A DNA stretch of 64,000 nt from Desulfobaculum sp044987625 (GTDB taxonomy: Bacteria; Desulfobacterota; Desulfovibrionia; Desulfovibrionales; Desulfovibrionaceae). The notes beneath the pieces are model-generated. The model made no database searches. It was given only the letters and a program-made list of their open reading frames with translations, and was not told where the DNA came from. Location: the NCBI RefSeq assembly GCF_044987625.1, contig NZ_JBJDSB010000003.1, positions 1 to 64,000 of the forward strand, given 5' to 3'. Within the stretch, counting starts at the first letter, position 1. Every line of letters starts with the position of its first letter. Position numbers and translations under genes: made by a program. Below are positions 1-7,948 of the stretch, in pieces.

Positions 1-33
1 ATCCGCCCAATATCACCGGTAGTCCACGCCCAA

Positions 34-375
34 CACCTCCTGCCTCCGGCGGTTTAAGGACTCCGCCCTTAAAAATCCCGAGCGCGCACAGACCGGGTGC
101 GTGTAGAAGGCGCAGCCGTCACCCCTGTCAGGCTCCCGTTCGAGGAGATGTTCTTTATGGGGGCTTTGTGCCCTAAATGGGCGGCGAGCATCATTAGGAG
201 TCGTCGCCCAGCACCTCCTGCCTCCGGCGGTTTAAGGACTCCGCCCTTAAAAATCCCAAGTGCGCACAGACCGGGTGCGTGTAGGAGGCGCAGCCATCAC
301 CCCTGCTAGGCTCTCGTCCGAGGAGATGCTTTTTATGGGGGCTTCAAGTCCTAGAAGGACGGTGAGAATCCCTGT
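34..375 (+). repeat. Two tandem copies of a 178-bp repeat
   Basis: Two head-to-tail units start at 34 and 212. Each opens with CACCTCCTGCCTCCGGCGG, followed by a TTAAGG...CCCTTAA stem and AAAAATCCC, then a unit-specific tail (GACCGGGTGCGTGTAG, then GAGGAGATG and TATGGGGGCTT). The opening 40 bp match the end sequence of the 225-bp elements at 36142, 41000 and 50618, but the tail differs and no matching right end is visible here. Short open frames that cross the units look like by-products of the repeat, not genes. Confidence 0.8.
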
Positions 376-515
376 CCTACGGTTCCCCTTTTTGTATTGT
401 GTAAATTCCATTGTCCCTACACCTATTCAGGCCCACCACCACACGCCCGCCACCAACACCCGCGTAAAGCTCCCGGTCAGCCCGCTGATCCTGCCACACA
501 AAAGTGGACCATCAG

Positions 516-1395
516 TTAAGCCACTTCCTTCATGTCGAGATGCTTTTCGAATTCTGCGGGCGACATCCAACCATTTGAGGAATGTCTCCGCCTTCGGTTG
601 TAGTAGGCCTCGATGTATTGAAACAACGCCAGCTCCGCCTCAAAACGGTCTGAAAACCGTTGATGCCGGATGAATTGGGTCTTGAGGGTGTGGAAGAAGG
701 ATTCTGCCACGGCGTTGTCCCAGCAATTCCCTTTACGGCTCATACTCTGGTTACAGCCATGCCGTTTCAGTTCAGCTCGGAAATCGTAGCTGGCGAACTG
801 AATTCCCCTGTCGCTGTGGACCAGAAGGCCGGGCGACGGTTTCCTTCGCGCAAGAGCCTTGTGAAAAGCCCTGATGGCCGAATGTCTTTCGAGCGAATCG
901 CTTAAGTCCCCACCCAACGATAATGCGCGAGAACAGGTCGATGAAAACCGTGAGATAATCCCATCTGCGGCCGACCTTGAGATAGGTGATATCTGTGAGC
1001 CAAGCGATGTTGGGGGGCGATACCGTGAATTCTCTATTGAGCAGATTGGGAGCAATCGGTTCGGCATGCTTCGAGTCCGTTGTCACGACGAACCGGCGAG
1101 AGGTCTGGCAGCGCAATCCAAGCTACCGCATGAGACGAGCAACCCGTTGGCGACTTCCATGCCGGAAGTCGGTTTCGGCACGGAGATCGGCAGTGATCAT
1201 GGGGCTGCCTACACATCCAGAATGCTCTTCGTAGAGTTGAGAAATGCGATGACGGAGCCGTGTCGTCTCGGCGGTCAGCCGTGACGGCCTGCGGCCTACC
1301 TATGCATAATATCCGCTCTTGGAAACCTTGAGCGCATGACACATCCTCTTCACCGAATATTGCGAGCGGTGGTCCCTGATGAAACAGAATTTCAT
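516..1395 (-). pseudogene. IS3-family transposase OrfB, broken
   Basis: This is the remains of a DDE transposase. Starting from the ATG at 1395, the peptide MKFCFIRDHRSQYSVKRM is followed by an early TAG. Further pieces in other frames give the rve integrase core: WLTDITYLKVGRRWDYL (first Asp), HSDRGIQFAS (second Asp) and WDNAVAESFFHTLK (catalytic Glu), ending with the typical YNRRRRHSSNG tail. The pieces lie in at least two frames, so frameshifts as well as the stop inactivate it. It overlaps orfA by ATGA, as in intact IS3 elements. Confidence 0.85.
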
Positions 1396-1695
1396 TTAGG
1401 TGCCTTGCTGAAGATGGCCAATGCTTTTTTTAATATATCCCGATCAAGTTCGGCATCCTTGAGCTGCTTTTCAAGCTCCTTGATGCGCTGTTGTTCCGCT
1501 GTAAGCGATTTCGTTGCCTTGGCCTGGAAAAGCGATGTGCCCATGCAGTTGTGTTTCACGTCGCCAGCGGTAAATGAGGTCGACGCCAATTCCAAGGCTC
1601 TTAGCAACCTCAGTCGCTGTGCGAGCTGATTCCTCAACCATGAGCACAGCGTTTCGTTTGAATTCTGCATCGTATGTCCTGCGAGTTTTGCTCAT
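1392..1695 (-). pseudogene. IS3-family OrfA (helix-turn-helix), frameshifted
   Basis: The first part encodes the HTH_Tnp_1 domain (MSKTRRTYDAEFKRNAV, then AKSLGIGVDLIYRWRRE). After about residue 62 the family sequence continues in another frame as LTAEQQRIKELEKQLKD and DILKKALAIFSKAPK, which is the leucine-zipper tail of OrfA. A frameshift therefore sits near 1500-1520. The reading ends at 1392, overlapping the orfB start. It is a non-functional remnant unless that shift is read through. Confidence 0.8.
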
Positions 1696-1816
1696 CCACG
1701 TCTCCTGTTTGGTCGTCAGGATAGTGGCTTAACTCCGTGTCTACAACGTTGTAGCAGGATCACATCTTGTATGGTAAAATTACACGCGAAATTCAACCTC
1801 AAATGGAGCTCTAAAC

Positions 1817-2293
1817 ATGAAAACTTCAGCCATCATTTCAGACTGCGGCCAATACCGTTACGAACTACGTCGAATTTGGAACTCCTCAAAGCCCTTGGCC
1901 CTATTCATTTGTCACAATCCTTCAACCGCAGACCACGCCACTGACGACAGAACTTCTAAACGCTGTATCAATTATGCAAAGGATTGGGGCTACGGAGGAC
2001 TACTCATGGGCAATCTCTTCGCATTTCGATCCACAGATAGAACGGCACTTAGGCACACACCTGACCCAGTTGGTCCGGAGAATGACTATCATCTTCGCCG
2101 CATGATTAATGAAGCGAGCATCACAATCTGTGCATGGTCTTGCTATAATGTACCACTTAAAAGAGATCTCGAAGTTATCAAATTTATTCCCAGCCCTATG
2201 TGTCTAAAAATAAATCCAAAAGGGAGGCCTTATCACCCTTTAATGCAAAAAAAGACGCTCACACCAATTCCATATGTGGTGTCATCTTGCTAA
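1817..2293 (+). CDS. DUF1643 family protein
   Basis: The 158-residue product matches the DUF1643 pattern along its first two thirds: YRYELRRIW, then FICHNPSTADHATDDRT, then WGYGGLLMGNLFAFRSTD and DPVGPENDYHLRRM. Members are small soluble bacterial proteins of unknown function, often found in accessory DNA. The gene is noticeably more AT-rich than its surroundings and lies directly beside the decayed IS3 element, which suggests horizontal acquisition. The family tail is recognisable to about residue 150. No operon partner is visible. Confidence 0.85.
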   Translation: MKTSAIISDCGQYRYELRRIWNSSKPLALFICHNPSTADHATDDRTSKRCINYAKDWGYGGLLMGNLFAFRSTDRTALRHTPDPVGPENDYHLRRMINEASITICAWSCYNVPLKRDLEVIKFIPSPMCLKINPKGRPYHPLMQKKTLTPIPYVVSSC

Positions 2294-2839
2294 AGCGGAA
2301 ACTCGGCTGCTGCCATTGAGCGGATGAGCTCGCGGGGGGATTTCATCCGTAGTCCTTTGTGGTGTGTCTCACGTGTACCGTTGAACCCTCGGGCAGTTGG
2401 ACGAACAGTGGTTCGTGGCGGGCCGATCATGCACCTAGGCATAATTGCGCTTCGAGGTGTGCACAAAGGCCTCGCGAACTACGTACTGGGTGAAACAGCT
2501 CTCCAGTCCCAGCCAAGATACGAATTCAATGGTTTCCTGCGCTGTGTAGCAGAAGCTCCCTCTTGCCGGCCATCTTCTGAGATGGCCGGTTTTTTTGTGC
2601 CCGGCGTCTGGTGGCGGTGTTGGTAATCAGGCTGGGGAGGGGCTGACAGCCGCTTTATATAGTCGCTGGGGAATGCCGGGAAGGGGGATGCGGTGAGCAT
2701 AAAACGTCCTGAAAACACGGACAAATGTTGACGCCTCAAGTTGAAATTGAATATAGATTTCATTGTTTAAGGTGTTGAACTCAGTCTGCGGGGAGTGGCG
2801 GTGCCTGCATGAACATATGACCAACCGTGAGAGGGTATT
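2294..2839. other. Intergenic stretch with a possible gene remnant
   Basis: No intact gene is seen in these 546 bp. The minus strand from about 2390 to 2290 reads HHKGLRMKSPRELIRSM and then stops, which vaguely resembles the C-terminus of some transposases; the match is too weak to name a family. A strong terminator lies at 2565-2596. The last 100 bp before the next gene are AT-richer and probably hold its promoter. Confidence 0.3.
2565..2596 (+). terminator. Rho-independent terminator
   Basis: A perfect GCCGGCCATC / GATGGCCGGT stem with a 6-base loop is followed directly by a run of T. It could end transcription from the DUF1643 gene or from a lost gene upstream. Confidence 0.8.
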
Positions 2840-3508
2840 ATGGCGGAGATGAATCGTCGTGAAATGATGAAGGGTGTGGCGGCGTTTGTAGCGGCTGCGT
2901 TGTTGCCGTCTGGCGTGTCTGCAGCGGTAGACACGGAGCAGAGGAGTAAGGGGCTGAGAGTTTTTGAGTCGTTTCGTGGGCGCGTGGATATTGAGGCCGC
3001 GGACAACAAAATCTATGCCTTTCTGGACGCAACTGAAAGTGGACTGGAGATGGCAGAATCCGTGGACATCATGCTGATTCTGCAACGCACGTCTGCCCCG
3101 ACACCGTGGCCGGAATTCACACTACGTGACGCGAAACTCCATATGTCGGATCGGGGCGCTGTTTTGTATTCCGACGTAGACAAGGTTGTGGTGTGCCTCT
3201 TCCTTGACGAGGGAAGTGAGTTTCCGGACCTTGAGGTGTTTCAGGGGTACCGCAAGGTTGTGTACAAGGGATTTGGTTTTACCCGAAGCGTGTTCCCTGC
3301 CGAAACACCCAATCGCGTGCTGGCCGGAAAGGATGTGAAAACACAGTGCCCAGCCACCACCAGCGCAGGTGGTCCGGGGGCCACTGCGTGCAGCTATTTT
3401 GCTTATGGCTATGGATGCCGCGTTTCGTGCACAAAGGGATACTTCCCTTGCGCAGGGCCGGAGGGCTGCGGCTGCGTGGAAGGCCACGGCACCATTGTGA
3501 AACAGTAA
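2840..3508 (+). CDS. Cysteine-rich exported protein of unknown function
   Basis: The product has 222 residues. The N-terminus carries a twin-arginine-like signal: NRREMMK, then a hydrophobic stretch rich in Ala (about residues 13-24) and a plausible cleavage site near SGVSAA. The middle contains no family I recognise. The last 50 residues hold a cysteine cluster with spacing like a small disulfide- or metal-bound knot (CPATTS, ACSYF, GCRVSC, YFPCAGPEGCGC). GAGAGG lies about 6 bases before the ATG and supports this start; the second ATG at 2849 is also possible. Function unknown; periplasmic location is inferred. Confidence 0.75.
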   Translation: MAEMNRREMMKGVAAFVAAALLPSGVSAAVDTEQRSKGLRVFESFRGRVDIEAADNKIYAFLDATESGLEMAESVDIMLILQRTSAPTPWPEFTLRDAKLHMSDRGAVLYSDVDKVVVCLFLDEGSEFPDLEVFQGYRKVVYKGFGFTRSVFPAETPNRVLAGKDVKTQCPATTSAGGPGATACSYFAYGYGCRVSCTKGYFPCAGPEGCGCVEGHGTIVKQ

Positions 3509-3893
3509 CCGGCAGGAGGGCGTTCCCAGCCCCGGCTTCGCTGTTCGCTCCGGTGGGGAAGGCCCTACGCCCGACACCGCATGACCGCCCAGCCTGCGCC
3601 CACTGCGCGCCCGTGGGGGAGTGGCGCGGGCGGAGCGGCGAGGCCCTTTTCGGTCAAGGCGTCTTCGGGCGAGGGCAAGGCCTCATCTTTTCGCTGACGG
3701 CGCTTCGCATAGACCTGAACTCTCCGTAACTCTCCGCCGACATCTCGTTTTTCACCCTCCCGTGGATTTTTCTCATTCTTACGATTCGTGGCATTGACCC
3801 GCAACATCCCGCGATTGCAGACAGTTGGGAGTCGCCGCCACACGGGGCTTTTGAGAAAAGCATTGGTTGCTTGACCAAACAATCACATACTCC
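3509..3893. other. Intergenic stretch, no gene seen
   Basis: About 385 bp lie between the cysteine-rich protein and the regulator promoter. The first half is very GC-rich with proline/arginine-rich spurious frames on both strands; the second half becomes AT-richer towards the promoter. No RNA, repeat or clear terminator was recognised. Confidence 0.5.
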
Positions 3894-3958
3894 TTGACAG
3901 AACGATGACGACATTGCATGTTTCACATGTTTCGGGCGTATTTTTGACATGTCCGAAA
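3894..3958 (+). promoter_or_regulatory. Promoter and candidate operator of the regulator gene
   Basis: TTGACA (3894-3899), a 17-base spacer and CATGTT (3917-3922) form a likely sigma-70 promoter. Just downstream, TTTCGGG (3930-3936) and CCGAAA (3953-3958) form an inverted repeat that contains GACATGTCCGAAA. The same arms recur at 5314-5345 before the operon this regulator probably controls. A site over the transcription start would fit autorepression. The operator assignment is inference. Confidence 0.55.
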
Positions 3959-4009
3959 TTGACGGAAGCGTACCATGACCCGGCCTTAGCGCCAAGGTGA
4001 CAAGGAGAA

Positions 4010-5296
4010 TTGATGCGGATTGCGTGTGTTGGCCCTTCTGATTCCATAGCAGTGATGCAGGAAGCTGTGGAGCGCTACTTCCCCGACGTGACGTTCATCA
4101 TGTACGTTCGGGAGAAGACCGAGGATTCGTGGGAAGTGCTCGAATCCTGCCAGCGCGAGGCCGACGGCATTCTGTTCTCCGGTATTGGTGTGCAGGAGGC
4201 CGCCAAGGCGCGCGGCATTGTCACCAAGCCGTATGCGCACATCCCGCGCGGGGCGTACAGCCTGATGCGCGTGCTTTCCGAAATTTCCCGCAGCGGTCTG
4301 CCCCATGGCCGCATCAGCATTGACGTTGTGCTGGATAATGTCCTGCACGAGGTCATCCGCGAGTTCGGCATTTCCTTCGATAAAATCCACTCCATGCCTT
4401 TTGCCATCCACCGCCGCGAGGACGACTACCTTGAGCGGCATCTTGACCTGTACCATTCGGGCAAGGTGGATGTGATGGTCACGGGTTTTGGCTCCGTGTA
4501 CCACCGGCTGTCGGGCATGGAACTTCCCGCCTTTCGTATGTACCCCAGCGCGCTGCAGGTGCGCGAGACGGTGGAACGCCTCATTGGCATGATTGACGCC
4601 CGCGGCCTGCGTTCGGCTGGCATTGCCATCCAGAACGTGAAGCTCAACGGCATCAGTCAGGACTCCATCAATCAGTACGACGACATGAAGAACAAAGGGC
4701 GCTTCTATCTGGAGCTTCTGGAGTATGTCCGGGCGATTCAGGGCAGTATCTTCAACTTCGGCAAGGAAGAGTACGTCATTTTCTCCACGCGCGGCGTCAT
4801 TGAGAGCGAGGTCCATATGGACATGTTCCGCCGCCTGTTGGAGTGGGGCCGCCGGAACAATATTCTTTTTGCCTCGGGCATCGGCATTGGCGGAACGGCC
4901 TTCGAGGCCGAAAAGTCGGCCCGTAAGGCGCTGAGTAATGCCATTCGCCTGCCGCAGGGCGGGCTGTTCATTGTGAATGGCGATCATATGCGCGGCCCCG
5001 TGGGCGAAGAGGGCGAGATTGCCTTTCGGACGCGGGTTTCGGACGAGGCCTCGCTCAGGGCCTCCCGCGAGATTGGCATCAGCGCCAGCCATGTGGAGAA
5101 AATCCGCGCGCTGATGGACAAGACCGGTAAAGACACCTTTGACTCGGGCGACCTGGCCGCACGCCTTGGTATAGGCGAGCGCAGCGCCCGTCGTCTCTTG
5201 AAAAAATTCCTTGATAGCGGCTACGCCGAGCTTGTAGGCAAGGAAACGGCCCACCATGTGGGGCGTCCGAAAAACGTGGTTCGGATTCTTTTGTAA
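4010..5296 (+). CDS. Transcriptional regulator with ligand-sensing, degenerate GGDEF-like and winged-helix parts
   Basis: The 428-residue protein begins with a Rossmann-like sensing region (IACVGPSDSIAVMQEAVE). The middle (about residues 215-330) resembles the PucR/GGDEF-like fold of sugar and amino-acid regulators, with FASGIGIGGTAFEAEKSA in place of a catalytic GGDEF loop. The C-terminal 70 residues form a helix-turn-helix (DLAARLGIGERSARRLLKK). A cyclase role is unlikely because the signature is missing. AAGGAG precedes the ATG. The gene lies 233 bp upstream of a co-directed transport and catabolism operon and shares palindromes with it, so it is probably the local regulator. Exact family name uncertain. 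Confidence 0.75.
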   Translation: MMRIACVGPSDSIAVMQEAVERYFPDVTFIMYVREKTEDSWEVLESCQREADGILFSGIGVQEAAKARGIVTKPYAHIPRGAYSLMRVLSEISRSGLPHGRISIDVVLDNVLHEVIREFGISFDKIHSMPFAIHRREDDYLERHLDLYHSGKVDVMVTGFGSVYHRLSGMELPAFRMYPSALQVRETVERLIGMIDARGLRSAGIAIQNVKLNGISQDSINQYDDMKNKGRFYLELLEYVRAIQGSIFNFGKEEYVIFSTRGVIESEVHMDMFRRLLEWGRRNNILFASGIGIGGTAFEAEKSARKALSNAIRLPQGGLFIVNGDHMRGPVGEEGEIAFRTRVSDEASLRASREIGISASHVEKIRALMDKTGKDTFDSGDLAARLGIGERSARRLLKKFLDSGYAELVGKETAHHVGRPKNVVRILL

Positions 5297-5313
5297 CAGG
5301 GTCTTTTACGGCC

Positions 5314-5345
5314 ATTTTCGGACATGTTTGTGACATGGCCGAAAG
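5314..5345 (+). promoter_or_regulatory. Candidate operator upstream of the DUF3100 operon
   Basis: The inverted repeat TTTTCGGACATG ... CATGGCCGAAAG has a 7-base centre. Its arms match the pair at 3930-3958 upstream of the regulator gene (shared element GGACATG / CATGTCC with TTTCGG / CCGAAA). It lies just after the regulator stop codon and about 185 bp before the next gene. Confidence 0.55.
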
Positions 5346-5529
5346 GGGGCGGAGGGATGGGCCCGCGTAGACCAGGGAAAGGGGTGGCACACAACACGAG
5401 GCAGCAACACAATCAGAGGGTTTGATGTTGGGGATGCATCACATGGGGCTTTGGTTTGAGGCTCCAACGCGCAGGTGGCTGCCGTGGTGGTGCGAGGTAC
5501 TAAGATTTTTAACGTTGTAGGGATGACTT

Positions 5530-6327
5530 ATGATGGAAGCAATCAAGAACGTCAAAGTGCACCTTTTGGTGTTGGCGCTCGTTGTGGGTTCGGAGTTCAT
5601 CGGCATTTTGGGCTTTAACGTTGGCCCCGGCAAGCTGGTGCTGCTGCCGATGTTGTACGCCGTGTTCATCGGCACATTTCTTGGCCCGAAGTTTTTGAAG
5701 GTGGTCAACGACAAGGACATGCTGAACGCCAGCTCCCTTGTCAGCCTGACCCTGATGCTGCTCATGGCGCGTTACGGCACGCTGGTGGGCCCCAAGTTCT
5801 TTGAGATTCTGAAGGCCGGCCCCGCGCTTATCCTGCAGGAGTTCGGCAACATCGGCACGCTGCTGATTGGTATTCCGCTGGCCATGTTCATCGGCCTGAA
5901 GCGCGAGTCCATCGGTGCGGCGCACTCCATCGCCCGTGAGCCCAACGTGGCTCTTATCGGCGAGGTGTACGGTCTGGACTCCGCGGAAGGGCGCGGCGTT
6001 ATGGGCGTGTACATCTGTGGTACGGTCTTTGGCACCATTTTCTTTGGCCTGACCGCATCCTTCCTGTCCATTCTGGGCATCTTCCATCCGTATGCTCTGG
6101 CCATGGCCTCCGGCGTTGGCAGCGCGAGCATGATGACGGCAACCGTCGGCAGCCTGAGCGCCATCTATCCTGACATGGCCGAAAATATTCAGGCCTTTGG
6201 CGTTGCCAGTAACACCCTGTCCGGGCTGGACGGCGTGTACATGTCCATGCTCATTGCCCTGCCCATGTCCAACAAGCTCTACAGCCTGTTGTACCGCCTG
6301 AAGTTTGGGAAGACCCAGGAGGCCTAG
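5530..6327 (+). CDS. DUF3100 family membrane protein (putative transporter subunit)
   Basis: The 265-residue protein is almost entirely hydrophobic, with about eight predicted membrane segments. It shows the DUF3100 hallmarks GFNVGPGKLVLLPMLYA near residue 30 and a long Gly/Ala-rich core (GVGSASMMTATVGSL). The family is of unknown function but is repeatedly annotated as a transporter-like membrane protein. It is followed after 5 bp by a second small membrane protein and then by a secreted-type or cytosolic M20 amidohydrolase, so it probably moves the substrate of that enzyme. An ATG pair opens the frame; either could be used. Confidence 0.75.
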   Translation: MMEAIKNVKVHLLVLALVVGSEFIGILGFNVGPGKLVLLPMLYAVFIGTFLGPKFLKVVNDKDMLNASSLVSLTLMLLMARYGTLVGPKFFEILKAGPALILQEFGNIGTLLIGIPLAMFIGLKRESIGAAHSIAREPNVALIGEVYGLDSAEGRGVMGVYICGTVFGTIFFGLTASFLSILGIFHPYALAMASGVGSASMMTATVGSLSAIYPDMAENIQAFGVASNTLSGLDGVYMSMLIALPMSNKLYSLLYRLKFGKTQEA

Positions 6328-6332
6328 TCATC

Positions 6333-6782
6333 ATGAATAGCATTGTTGAATCCGCTATCGTTCTGCTGCTTGTCGCTGCCATCACTCTTGTCGGCAACAG
6401 CATTGGCTACGACTTTGGAATCGTTGAGGCTATGCCCGGCATGGCCGTTCTCTTTGGGATTTGCTTGGCTGGTATTCTGGCCAACCACTTTGTGTGGAAA
6501 AAGCTGCCCACGGTTTTGTATGTCATCACCTTTGGCATGATTGTGACTCTGCCCGGCTTCCCCGGCGCTGAAACCTTTACCGCCTGGGTGAGCAAGGTGA
6601 ACTTCCTCGCCCTGACCACGCCTATCCTCGCGTACGCTGGTGTTGGCATTGGTAAGGACCTTGACGCGCTCAAGAAGACCGGTTGGCGCATCGTGGTGGT
6701 CAGCATCTTTGTCATGGCTGGCACCTACATCGCCTCCGCCGGCATTGCCCACGTCGTGCTTAACGCTTTGGGAGAAATCTAA
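6333..6782 (+). CDS. Small membrane protein, probable partner of the DUF3100 protein
   Basis: The 149-residue product has four or five predicted membrane helices and little else. It starts after a good ribosome site (AGGAGG, spacing 8) 5 bp behind the DUF3100 gene, and its stop abuts the ATG of the amidohydrolase, so the three are translated from one message. Its segment LTTPILAYAGVGIGKDL is conserved-looking and may line a transport path. I infer a two-subunit carrier with the DUF3100 protein. No named family recognised. Confidence 0.7.
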   Translation: MNSIVESAIVLLLVAAITLVGNSIGYDFGIVEAMPGMAVLFGICLAGILANHFVWKKLPTVLYVITFGMIVTLPGFPGAETFTAWVSKVNFLALTTPILAYAGVGIGKDLDALKKTGWRIVVVSIFVMAGTYIASAGIAHVVLNALGEI

Positions 6783-7928
6783 ATGCCCCTGCATCCTGAG
6801 ATTGAGGCCCGTTTCGACGAATTGAAAGCCATTCGTCAGTATCTGCACACGTGTCCGGAAATTGGCACCGATACCAAGGAAACCTGCGACTACATCAAGG
6901 CCCGCCTTGACGAATGCGGCGTGGATTACGAGGACATCGGCGAGAACTCCGTTCTGGCAAAGGTTGAAGGTCGCGCCGCTGGCAAGACCGTGGCCTTTCG
7001 CTGCGATATGGACGCGCTGGAAATGCAGGAAGAGACGGGTCTGCCGTACGCCTCCAAGACGGACGGCAAGATGCACGCCTGTGGTCACGATGGCCACACG
7101 ACGACCCTTTTGGCCTTTGCCGGCTATCTGGCAAATCACCGCGATTTTGACGGCACGGTTTTGCTGCTGTTCCAGTCCGGTGAGGAAGGCTTTGGCGGGG
7201 CCAAAAAGGTCATCGAAGACGGTTTGTTCGAGAAGTACAGCATTGACTACATGTTCGGCTACCACAACTGGCCCGCACATGGAGAAGATAAGGTTGTCAT
7301 CCATATGGGTGCGGCCATGGCTTCCGAAGACCGCTTCACCGTCCGCGTGACCGGCCGCAGCGGCCACGCTTCCGTGCCGCATGGATGCATTGAGCCCTTC
7401 GCCGCTGTGGCGGACATCATCAAGGGCGCGCAGTCCATCATCGCCCGCAAGGTCGATGCGCACGAGAAGGCCGTCATCAGCATCACGCAGGTGCACGGCG
7501 GCAGCGCGTTCAACATCATCCCCGATGATGTGCTTATCTGCGGCAATGTCCGCACCTGCGACGACGCGGTGCAGGACCTTGTGGAACAGTCCATTGGCGA
7601 AGTGGTGGAAGGCGTTGCCAAGATGTACGGCGTTACCACCGAGCTGACCTACACGCGCAAGCACCCGGTGCTGACCAACTCCACGCCGGAGCTGGCCGTG
7701 GCCGCTGCCGAGCGTGTGGTGGGCAAGGACAACGTCTGCACGGACGTTTTGCCCGCCATGGGCTCTGAGGACTTCGCCTTCTACCTGCAGAAGACCAAAG
7801 GGTCCTTCCTGTGGGTGGGCAACGGCGTGGATTCCCCTGTGCTCCATAACAGCAAGTATGACTTCAATGACCACGGCATGCTCATTGCCGCCAGTGTGTT
7901 CATTGAGCTGCTTGAGGAAGTCCTGTAA
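6783..7928 (+). CDS. M20-family amidohydrolase (N-acyl amino acid / hippurate hydrolase type)
   Basis: This is a 381-residue zinc- or manganese-dependent amidohydrolase. Metal motifs are visible: RCDMDALEMQEETG (about 72-85), the signature HACGHDGHTTTL (about 98-109), FQSGEEGFGG (about 131-140) and GSEDFAFY near residue 325. Its length and motif order fit the HipO/AbgB/IAA-amino-acid hydrolase subfamily, which removes acyl or aminoacyl groups from amino acids in the cytoplasm. It follows two membrane proteins with no gap and precedes L-serine dehydratase by 20 bp. A substrate that releases serine is the simplest reading; this is inference. Confidence 0.9.
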   Translation: MPLHPEIEARFDELKAIRQYLHTCPEIGTDTKETCDYIKARLDECGVDYEDIGENSVLAKVEGRAAGKTVAFRCDMDALEMQEETGLPYASKTDGKMHACGHDGHTTTLLAFAGYLANHRDFDGTVLLLFQSGEEGFGGAKKVIEDGLFEKYSIDYMFGYHNWPAHGEDKVVIHMGAAMASEDRFTVRVTGRSGHASVPHGCIEPFAAVADIIKGAQSIIARKVDAHEKAVISITQVHGGSAFNIIPDDVLICGNVRTCDDAVQDLVEQSIGEVVEGVAKMYGVTTELTYTRKHPVLTNSTPELAVAAAERVVGKDNVCTDVLPAMGSEDFAFYLQKTKGSFLWVGNGVDSPVLHNSKYDFNDHGMLIAASVFIELLEEVL

Positions 7929-7948
7929 CCGCCGCGGAGAGACGACGT

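Larger units (their letters stand above)
486..1762 (-). mobile_element. Decayed IS3-family insertion sequence
   Basis: The element is about 1,277 bp, the usual size for IS3. Its ends are imperfect inverted repeats. The left end reads TGATCCTGCCACA with GTTAAGCCACT at 515-525, and the reverse complement of the right end reads TGATCCTGCTACA with the same GTTAAGCCACT block. Inside are orfA- and orfB-type reading frames on the minus strand in the usual overlapping order. Both are broken by frameshifts and a stop, so the element is not autonomous. No convincing target duplication was found at the borders. Confidence 0.85.

Noticed and set aside
3986..5257. A 423-codon minus-strand frame antisense to the regulator
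   Set aside because: Same shadow effect; His/Ala/Gly-rich, no motif, and it runs through the regulator operator region.
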